This document shows, in pieces, positions 1 through 5,277 of a stretch of DNA of 6,485 bases. Source of the stretch: Halanaerobiaceae bacterium (GTDB lineage Bacteria; Bacillota; Halanaerobiia; Halanaerobiales; Halarsenatibacteraceae); assembly GCA_003554685.1 (NCBI GenBank), contig PWHA01000080.1, positions 1 to 6,485 of the forward strand, written 5' to 3'. The position numbers and the translations under genes were made by a program. A model generated the notes under the pieces. That model searched no databases, was not told the DNA's origin, and worked only from the letters and a program-made list of their open reading frames with translations. Numbering within the stretch: position 1 is the stretch's first letter; the number at the start of each line of letters is the position of its first letter.

Positions 1-996
1 ACCACCTATCCCGAAGATCACGGTATAACCTGGCATGATGGCAGTGAGTTCTCTCTTGCAGATATGGTCTGGTTTTTAATTCTTGATATGGATCGGGCCC
101 AGGAAGAGAGCGAAATTTTTGATTCCGCTACAGTGCCAGATTATGAAAGCTTCATGGATACCTTCAAGGGAGTAAGAATTCTGGATGACGATCCCATAAC
201 AATTGAATGGTATTCTGATCTCTACTATTTAGATGCTGAAATGTACATCCCCTCACTCTTTCCTCTCTGGGATCAGGGTTCCGGAGCCTGGCACAATATG
301 GCTGTTGCTTTCCAGGCCGAGGCCAGTGGTAACGTAGCTCATACTGCTGATAAAGCTGATGCTGAAGATATTGAATGGGCCAATTATATCGGTGGGCCCA
401 GTCTGGAATATCTGGAAGATGAACTTGAAAGACTGAAAGCAGAAAACTACATTCCCTATGAAAATACTCTGGGTGAATTTATTACCGAGGAAGAGGCCCA
501 GCAGAGATATGAAAATCTCAGCAGCTTTTATGAAGAGCAGGAACATTTCTGGCTCGGTACCGGCCCCTATTATCTGGATGTAGCCCATCATGTAGAGGGA
601 ATAGTGGAGATGGCCAGATTTGAAGATTATAATTATCCTGCCGACCGCTGGGAAATTTTTGCCGATCCCGTTATTCCTGAAGTGGGAATTAGTGGACCTG
701 GAACAATATTTACCGGTAATGCAGAGGCCTTTGATGTTGCAATCGAATTTGAAGGAGAACCTTTCGCCAGCGAGAATATCGTTGAAACTTCTTATCTGCT
801 TTTCGACCACCGGGACAATCTGGTTGCAACTGGAGAACTGACTGAGGTTGAAGAAGGCCACTGGCAGGTAGAGCTTAGTGAGGAAGAAACTGCTGCCTTA
901 TCTACCGGTCCCAGCCGGCTGGAGGTAATTGTCAGTCCTCTAACAGTTGCTTCTCCTTCAATTCAGACCTTCGAATTTGTGGCAATAGAACAATAA
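1..996 (+). CDS. Family 5 extracellular solute-binding protein, C-terminal part (5' end outside window)
   Basis: The reading frame is open from base 1 to the TAA at 994-996, so the true start lies upstream; 331 residues are visible. The fragment begins just before the WHDG motif (bases 31-42), the family 5 signature seen in peptide and nickel binding proteins as WhDGxxfxAxDV. GTGPYYLD follows at bases 556-579 and an RFEDY motif (canonical rNxdY) soon after. From about base 676 a roughly 106-residue, beta-rich, Ig-like segment ends the protein. No canonical VRxAlxxaiDR motif follows WHDG, although in ordinary members it should lie downstream; this points to the same permuted order as in the complete paralogue at 1521-3983. 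Hand alignment from WHDG to GTGPYYLD gives about 63% identity to that paralogue with no net indel. Role: periplasmic receptor of an ABC importer. The solute is unknown. Family assignment is firm; substrate is not inferable. Confidence 0.92.
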   Translation, partial: TTYPEDHGITWHDGSEFSLADMVWFLILDMDRAQEESEIFDSATVPDYESFMDTFKGVRILDDDPITIEWYSDLYYLDAEMYIPSLFPLWDQGSGAWHNMAVAFQAEASGNVAHTADKADAEDIEWANYIGGPSLEYLEDELERLKAENYIPYENTLGEFITEEEAQQRYENLSSFYEEQEHFWLGTGPYYLDVAHHVEGIVEMARFEDYNYPADRWEIFADPVIPEVGISGPGTIFTGNAEAFDVAIEFEGEPFASENIVETSYLLFDHRDNLVATGELTEVEEGHWQVELSEEETAALSTGPSRLEVIVSPLTVASPSIQTFEFVAIEQ

Positions 997-1044
997 AAAC
1001 AAATAATTGCAAATGAGTTACTTTAACAGAATGGCTAATTACTG

Positions 1045-1081
1045 TTCCGCCGGGCGGTTTTTTACCCGGCGGGATTTTTTT
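1045..1081 (+). terminator. Intrinsic (Rho-independent) terminator of the upstream SBP gene
   Basis: CCGCCGGG (1047-1054) pairs perfectly with CCCGGCGG (1065-1072). The stem extends by a T-G wobble and a T-A pair to ten base pairs (1045-1054 with 1065-1074), around a 10-base loop. Seven T residues (1075-1081) follow directly. It lies 48 bases after the stop codon of the first SBP gene and should end that transcript, making the second SBP gene the head of a new unit. Confidence 0.93.
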
Positions 1082-1189
1082 ATATTCATCTGTTAAATTA
1101 ATAAAAACATCTGCATAAATATGAAAAAGAATAAATATACATTTATTTTTTAAAGAAAAAAGGAAAACGATGGTGCTGTGTAGAATAGA

Positions 1190-1195
1190 TATAAT
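1190..1195 (+). promoter_or_regulatory. Candidate -10 element TATAAT (distal)
   Basis: A perfect TATAAT hexamer. The expected -35 position 16-18 bases upstream has no TTGACA-like sequence, so this is weak by itself. An imperfect inverted repeat (AGCAG at 1198-1202 and ATT at 1204-1206, against AATCTGCT at 1215-1222) begins just downstream, about where transcription would start, and could be an operator. In AT-rich DNA a chance hexamer is quite possible. Confidence 0.2.
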
Positions 1196-1337
1196 ACAGC
1201 AGGATTGTTATTAAAATCTGCTAATCATTCTTATGACAGATATTACAGTGGGAATTCTTTTTTTTATTAATGACATTTTAATAATCTTAATATTTCAGGT
1301 AAAAGTGTTTAATAATAATAATCCTGTTTTATTGTTT

Positions 1338-1343
1338 TATAAT
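1338..1343 (+). promoter_or_regulatory. Candidate -10 element TATAAT (proximal)
   Basis: A perfect TATAAT hexamer about 180 bases upstream of the second SBP start. No good -35 element lies 16-18 bases upstream (the local sequence is an AAT-type repeat). It overlaps the left arm of the inverted repeat ATAATT (1339-1344) / AATTAT (1354-1359). If used, the transcript would begin near 1350 and carry the whole G-rich leader. It is the better-placed of the two candidates but unproven. Confidence 0.27.
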
Positions 1344-1375
1344 TATTCGATTGAATTATTAAATAAAGGAGGTGA

Positions 1376-1417
1376 ATGTTAAATTTAAACTCCATACCAC
1401 TATCAGGGGAGGATTGA
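1376..1417 (+). CDS. Possible 13-residue leader peptide
   Basis: An almost perfect Shine-Dalgarno sequence, AAAGGAGGTGA (1365-1375), sits directly before ATG 1376, which opens a 13-codon frame (MLNLNSIPLSGED) ending at TGA 1415-1417. The gap between the AGGAGG core and the ATG is only three bases, shorter than the usual five to nine, so initiation may be poor. The frame runs through the left side of the possible leader hairpins, so ribosome occupancy could change their folding. No homologue is recognised and the frame may be accidental; the strength of the ribosome site is the only real support. Confidence 0.17.
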   Translation: MLNLNSIPLSGED

Positions 1418-1475
1418 TAGAGTTTATCCAAAAAAACAGGGGGAGTTAAAAACCTCCTGAAGTAGTGGGTTTGAG
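1386..1475 (+). promoter_or_regulatory. Possible structured 5' leader with competing hairpins
   Basis: Several complementary segments are packed into 90 bases. TAAACT (1386-1391) pairs with AGTTTA (1421-1426), and CTATCA (1400-1405) pairs with TGATAG (1415-1420). CAGGGGG (1437-1443) pairs with CCTCCTG (1453-1459), with one G-U pair. CTC..CCACTA (1390-1402) can instead pair with TAGTGG..GAG (1463-1475), closing the whole element. ACCTCCT (1452-1458) is also an exact complement of the ribosome-binding core AGGAGGT at 1367-1373. These pairings exclude one another in part, which would suit a switch or attenuator. No known riboswitch consensus was recognised. Chance complementarity in a G-rich leader remains possible. 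Confidence 0.35.
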
Positions 1476-1504
1476 AAGATTAAAATTTTGAGCAGAATAC
1501 CATG

Positions 1505-1514
1505 AAAAGGGGTG
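1505..1514 (+). promoter_or_regulatory. Ribosome-binding site that decides the TTG start of the second SBP
   Basis: AAAAGGGGTG resembles the consensus AAAGGAGGTG and ends six bases before TTG 1521. A longer in-frame start, GTG 1512, lies inside this ribosome site and so cannot be served by it. ATG 1502 is out of frame. The TTG start also gives a signal peptide that begins with a short Lys-Arg region directly before the hydrophobic core. Confidence 0.75.
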
Positions 1515-1520
1515 CACAAA

Positions 1521-3983
1521 TTGCAAAAAAGAATATTAACCGGTTTACTTGTTTTTATCTTTGTTATGGGTGTCAGTCTGGCGGTTTCCGCTGATGATGT
1601 TCCCTACGGAGGCTGGCTGGACACGATAATTGCTGAAGAGGAAGCTTCTACTGCCGCAGGTGTCACCAAGCTGGGAACTGGTGATCTCGGGGTTTATGCC
1701 GATACCATTACAGAAGTCGATATCTATGAGATGATACTGGAAAATCCGGAGATACTCTATGCGGAGTCTTTTGGTTCCTATAATGAACTTTCCTTTAATC
1801 CGGCCGGTCCTGTTTTTGAAGAAACCGGAAAACTGAATCCCTTCGCAGTTCCCCGGGTCAGGGAAGCCATGAACTGGCTGATTGACCGGGAATATATGGC
1901 CAACGAAATATTTGGCGGTATGGCCGTTCCTCGGCTTTTCCCGATAACTTCAGCTTTTCCTGATTATGCTGCGATGATAGAGAAGGTGAGAGAGCTGGAG
2001 GTAACTTACAGTCACAATCCTGAGCTGGCTGAAGAGGTCATTACCGAGGAAATGCTGGCACTTGGTGCTGAAATGGTCGATGGTGTCTGGCACTTTGAGG
2101 GAGAACCGGTAGAGATAGGCATTCTAATTAGAAGTGAGGATGAGAGGACAGAGGTCGGTGATTATGTTGGTACCTTACTTGAAGGTATCGGCTTTGAGGT
2201 GGAGCGCCGCTATGCCACCGCAGCAGAGGCTTCACCCATCTGGATGACCGGTAATCCTGAGGCCGGGCGTTTCCATATTTATACCGGCGGCTGGATAACC
2301 ACTGTGGTAGCCCGGGACCAATCCACCAACTGGGATTTCTTTTATACTCCCAGAGGCCTGGGTACACCTCTCTGGCAGTCCTATGAACCATCAGAAGAAT
2401 TCGATAGGGCGGCAGAGAGACTGGCTCAGAGAGATTTTTCTACCATGGAAGAGCGGGCAGAACTGATGGCCCTCAATATGGAACTGGGTCTGCAGGACAG
2501 TGTCAGAATCTGGCTGGTAGACCGTCTGGCGGTAAACCCCTACCGATATGATGTTGAGCTGACGGCTGACCTGGCCGGGGGAATTTCAGGTTCCTGGTTA
2601 TGGGCTCGTACTATCAGGAATGTATATGAAGTTGGCGGCCAGGTTAGTGTTGGTTTGCCAAGTGTTATGCCTGAGCCCTGGAACCCGATGGATGGCAGTA
2701 ACTGGGTTTTCGATATGATGCTTATCAGGGCAACAGCTGATATGGGTTATATGTGGGATCCTTATACCGGACTCCATCACCCCAATATCTTTGAAAGCGC
2801 TAAAGTTGTTGTCGAAGAGGGCCTGCCTGTCACCAAAACGCTGGACTGGGTAGAACTGGAATTTGTTGAAGGTGGCACCGAAGTTCCCGAGGATGCCTGG
2901 GCTGACTGGGATCCCGTTGAGCAGAGATTTATTACCGTAGGTGAAAAGTATCCTGAAGGAGTAAACGCCCGAAGAGCAGTTACCACTTTTTATCCTGAAA
3001 ATATCCAGCAGGATTTAAAATGGCATGATGGCAGTAATTTCTCTGCGGCAGATCTGGTCTGGGGATTCATAATGTCCTTTGACCGGGCCTTTGAAGAGAG
3101 CGATTTCTTTGATGAGGCTCAGGTACCCAGCTATGAATCATTTATGGATACCTTTAGAGGAGCAAGAATAATTGATCAGGATCCGATAACAGTAGAGTAT
3201 TACTCTAATCTTTACTATCTGGATGCTGAATGGTATATTCCTTCTCTCTTCCCCTATTTTGCGCAGGGGCCGGGTGCCTGGCATAATATGGCAATAGGCT
3301 ATCTGGCGGAAGTTAATGAGGAGGTTGCCGCTTCTTCCAGCAAGGCCGATGCTCTGGAAGTTGAACATCTCAATATGATTGGCGGCCCCAGTCTGGATAT
3401 CATGTACAATCATCTCCAGCAGGCCATGGATGAGGCCTTTATTCCCTACGAAAATACCCTGGGTGAATTCATTTCCGAAGAAGAGGCTATGGAAAGATAT
3501 CAAAACCTCTATGACTGGTATCAGGATAAGGGGCACTTCTGGTTAGGAACCGGCCCCTATTATCTGGATGCAGCCTATCCGGTTGAAGGCATTGTTGAGC
3601 TGGCCAGAAATGAAGATTATCCCTTCCGGGCTGACCGCTGGGAGATGTTTGTTGAGCCGATGATCCCTGAAGTGGGAGTCACAGGACCGGGAGCAGTGAG
3701 AATGGGCAGTGATCTGACACTTGACATTACAGTATTCTTTGCTGATGAACCCTATCTCTACGAAGATCTCGATACTGTCAGTGTTCTAGTTTTCGATGAA
3801 GCTGATAGACTGATTGATACTGTAACTGCCGAAATGGTGGAGGAAGGACACTGGAGAGCAGAAATCAGTGGTGATATAACTTCTCGACTCTCCTTCGGGT
3901 CCTCTACCTTTGAGACTGTAGTAACCTCGCACCGGGTTGCTCTGCCGGTCATGGAAGCGCTCTCAATTGTAACCTTTGAATAG
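1521..3983 (+). CDS. Family 5 extracellular solute-binding protein with circularly permuted domain order
   Basis: Periplasmic receptor of an Opp/Dpp-type ABC importer, 820 residues from TTG 1521. Residues 1-24 are a type I signal peptide (QKR, hydrophobic core, AVSA before DD) with no lipobox cysteine. Motifs occur in unusual order: WLDTII (32-37) and GTGDLGVY (52-59), which in normal members come after TGPY; VREAMNWLIDREY (113-125), the canonical VRqAlnyaiDR helix; then from 372 GGQVSVGLP and PWNP (386-389), which normally start the mature protein; WHDG (501-504); GTGPYYLD (676-683); RNEDY (696-700). Residues from about 716 to 820 look like an Ig-type beta domain. At 820 residues it is well above the 500-600 usual for the family. 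It is paralogous to the gene ending at 996 and leads a unit with two permeases. The solute (peptide, oligosaccharide, metal chelate) cannot be told from sequence. Confidence 0.93.
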   Translation: MQKRILTGLLVFIFVMGVSLAVSADDVPYGGWLDTIIAEEEASTAAGVTKLGTGDLGVYADTITEVDIYEMILENPEILYAESFGSYNELSFNPAGPVFEETGKLNPFAVPRVREAMNWLIDREYMANEIFGGMAVPRLFPITSAFPDYAAMIEKVRELEVTYSHNPELAEEVITEEMLALGAEMVDGVWHFEGEPVEIGILIRSEDERTEVGDYVGTLLEGIGFEVERRYATAAEASPIWMTGNPEAGRFHIYTGGWITTVVARDQSTNWDFFYTPRGLGTPLWQSYEPSEEFDRAAERLAQRDFSTMEERAELMALNMELGLQDSVRIWLVDRLAVNPYRYDVELTADLAGGISGSWLWARTIRNVYEVGGQVSVGLPSVMPEPWNPMDGSNWVFDMMLIRATADMGYMWDPYTGLHHPNIFESAKVVVEEGLPVTKTLDWVELEFVEGGTEVPEDAWADWDPVEQRFITVGEKYPEGVNARRAVTTFYPENIQQDLKWHDGSNFSAADLVWGFIMSFDRAFEESDFFDEAQVPSYESFMDTFRGARIIDQDPITVEYYSNLYYLDAEWYIPSLFPYFAQGPGAWHNMAIGYLAEVNEEVAASSSKADALEVEHLNMIGGPSLDIMYNHLQQAMDEAFIPYENTLGEFISEEEAMERYQNLYDWYQDKGHFWLGTGPYYLDAAYPVEGIVELARNEDYPFRADRWEMFVEPMIPEVGVTGPGAVRMGSDLTLDITVFFADEPYLYEDLDTVSVLVFDEADRLIDTVTAEMVEEGHWRAEISGDITSRLSFGSSTFETVVTSHRVALPVMEALSIVTFE

Positions 3984-4052
3984 AATAGTTAAGGCAAGGA
4001 ATTAGATGAAGCAGCTGTAAACATCAGATGCCGAAGTTAAGCGGCTTAAAAG

Positions 4053-4091
4053 GGGAAGTCGCGGAGAAAGCTATTTGCTCCGCGACTTCTT
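4053..4091 (+). promoter_or_regulatory. Strong hairpin between SBP and permease genes
   Basis: GAAGTCGCGGAG (4055-4066) is perfectly complementary to CTCCGCGACTTC (4078-4089), giving 12 base pairs with an 11-base loop, extendable by two G-U pairs. No long T run follows (the next bases are TTATTG), so it is at most a weak terminator. Placed 71 bases after the SBP stop and 28 bases before the permease start, it resembles the intercistronic structures that protect the SBP part of such transcripts from 3' exonucleases or let only some transcripts continue. The rest of the gap, 3984-4052, shows nothing clear. Confidence 0.72.
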
Positions 4092-4106
4092 ATTGCAAAA
4101 ATGTTT

Positions 4107-4114
4107 AGGAGGTG
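4107..4114 (+). promoter_or_regulatory. Ribosome-binding site of the DppB-like permease
   Basis: AGGAGGTG, a near-ideal Shine-Dalgarno, with seven bases between the AGGAGG core and ATG 4120. It rules out the longer in-frame TTG at 4075, which lies inside the loop of the upstream hairpin. TTG 4117, one codon earlier, is in frame but less well spaced. Confidence 0.85.
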
Positions 4115-4119
4115 CCTTG

Positions 4120-5277
4120 ATGGATCAGCAATTCAATGTTCCTGAGGTGGAATCTCAGGAACCTGATGTGAAAGAAGAGGGTGACTCTGGAAGTAATCTC
4201 AAACGCATTGCAAAATATTTTGGATTTCGTTTGATAGCTCTCTTTATAACGGTAGTGGTAGCAATTTATCTGTTGATTTTAATTGCTAATATGGGTGGAG
4301 CGGTTGACAATATTAGAATGGGACAGATTCGCGAAAATGTAGGTATGCAGATGATGGCAATGTCCAGTGAAATGGCCGACTGGCCTTCGGAAAGAAGGCG
4401 GGAATACGAAGAACAAATGGTAGAACAGGAAAGACGCCGGTTGGGTTTAGATCAACCTTTTATTTTAAGAAGTTTTTATTATTTAAGAGATGCCATAACT
4501 CTTGATCTGGGACGGGCTGAACAGATGACCAGTGATGCCGGGTCTCGAAGAGTGCAGTTAATTATACTAGAGCGCCTGCCCCCCACCCTGATGCTGATGA
4601 TGAGTTATTTTTTAATTATGTTTTTTGTGGCCTTATTCGGTGCTTTATTCCTATCTCGTAGGTACGGGAGCAAGCTCGATAAACTGGTGGTGGTGCTGGC
4701 TCCCAGTTCAGCAGCTCCGGGCTGGTTTTATGGAATATTTTTAATATTAATTTTTGCTGCGGTACTGGGCTGGCTGCCCTTTGGGGGCATGGTTAAAGCT
4801 CCACCTCCCCGGGAGACCCATTTATATGCTCTGAGCGTGCTGAGGCATTTAATTCTTCCTGTTACTGCCCTGGTTATGGGAGGCTTTTTCCTGACCATTT
4901 ACAACTGGAGAACATTCTTTTTAATATATTCCAGTGAAGATTATGTGGAGATGGCCAAGGCTAAAGGGCTTTCCAACCGGGCTATTGAGAGAAGATATAT
5001 TTTGAGACCCACTCTGCCTCCCATCATAACAAGTTTTGCTCTGGGTATGATTGTCATGTGGATGGGGGCAATTATCCTGGAACAGGTCTTTAACTGGCCC
5101 GGACTGGGTCGAATGTTATATGAGGCTATTGGACTTTTTGATGTACCAATTATAGTTGGCGGCCAGGTGATATATGCCTATCTGCTGGCGGCAACTGTTT
5201 TTGTGCTTGATATATTATATGCCTTGCTGGATCCCAGAGTTAAAATGGGTGCTGGTGCGGGAGGTAATAGACAATGA
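4120..5277 (+). CDS. DppB/OppB-family ABC transporter permease
   Basis: Inner-membrane channel subunit of 385 residues. The first 35 or so residues form a cytosolic acidic tail absent from typical DppB. TM1 is about 38-55. A periplasmic loop follows with a Met-rich, highly charged stretch leading to LGLDQP (108-113), the DppB hallmark LGLDxP. TM2 is about 154-175, TM3 about 189-220, TM4 about 244-262. The cytosolic coupling loop that docks on the ATPase is at 274-300 (DYVEMAKAKGLSNR, matching the family's dYVrtARAKGL). TM5 precedes EQVFNWPGLG (321-330, canonical EtvFxwPGlG), and TM6 ends near LLDPRV (370-374). The loop between TM1 and LGLDQP is longer than usual. The stop overlaps the start of the DppC-like gene (ATGA), implying translational coupling. 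The family is certain; the substrate is unknown. Confidence 0.95.
   Translation: MDQQFNVPEVESQEPDVKEEGDSGSNLKRIAKYFGFRLIALFITVVVAIYLLILIANMGGAVDNIRMGQIRENVGMQMMAMSSEMADWPSERRREYEEQMVEQERRRLGLDQPFILRSFYYLRDAITLDLGRAEQMTSDAGSRRVQLIILERLPPTLMLMMSYFLIMFFVALFGALFLSRRYGSKLDKLVVVLAPSSAAPGWFYGIFLILIFAAVLGWLPFGGMVKAPPPRETHLYALSVLRHLILPVTALVMGGFFLTIYNWRTFFLIYSSEDYVEMAKAKGLSNRAIERRYILRPTLPPIITSFALGMIVMWMGAIILEQVFNWPGLGRMLYEAIGLFDVPIIVGGQVIYAYLLAATVFVLDILYALLDPRVKMGAGAGGNRQ
5259..5265 (+). promoter_or_regulatory. Ribosome-binding site of the DppC-like permease, inside the preceding gene
   Basis: GGGAGGT lies within the last codons of the DppB-like gene, nine bases before ATG 5274. That ATG shares ATGA with the preceding TGA stop. 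A second in-frame ATG at 5277 is further from the site (12 bases), so 5274 is preferred. Confidence 0.7.

Larger units (their letters stand above)
1082..1364. other. AT-rich intergenic region, no gene seen
   Basis: This stretch is much richer in A and T than the flanking genes and shows no reading frame with a credible ribosome site on either strand. It contains two TATAAT hexamers (listed separately), an imperfect inverted repeat AGCAG(g)ATT / AATCTGCT at 1198-1222, and an inverted repeat ATAATT / AATTAT at 1339-1359. It most likely carries the promoter and any operator for the SBP-permease unit, but no -35 box close to TTGACA at the right spacing was found, so the exact promoter is unresolved. 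Confidence 0.6.

Noticed and set aside
253..861. 202-codon open frame on the minus strand
   Set aside because: It lies antisense to a conserved family 5 SBP coding sequence, has no ribosome site, and its translation resembles no known family; it is a shadow of the codon pattern. The other minus-strand frames within the SBP genes are rejected for the same reason.
1258..1265. Run of eight T as a second terminator
   Set aside because: No GC-rich stem lies directly upstream; the nearest inverted repeat (1198-1222) is AT-rich and 35 bases away.
1386..1475. Known riboswitch classes (SAM, TPP, guanidine, T-box and others)
   Set aside because: A superficial likeness to the start of a SAM-I motif around 1400-1412 is not followed by the conserved core, and no T-box sequence or other consensus was found.
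1502..1591. ATG at 1502 as start of a small gene
   Set aside because: It is out of frame with the SBP, has no ribosome site before it, gives a Cys-rich short product with no sense, and overlaps the SBP ribosome site.
4037..4049. Palindrome TTAAGC-G-GCTTAA as an operator
   Set aside because: It is short, lies between co-transcribed genes with no promoter seen nearby, and is easily produced by chance.
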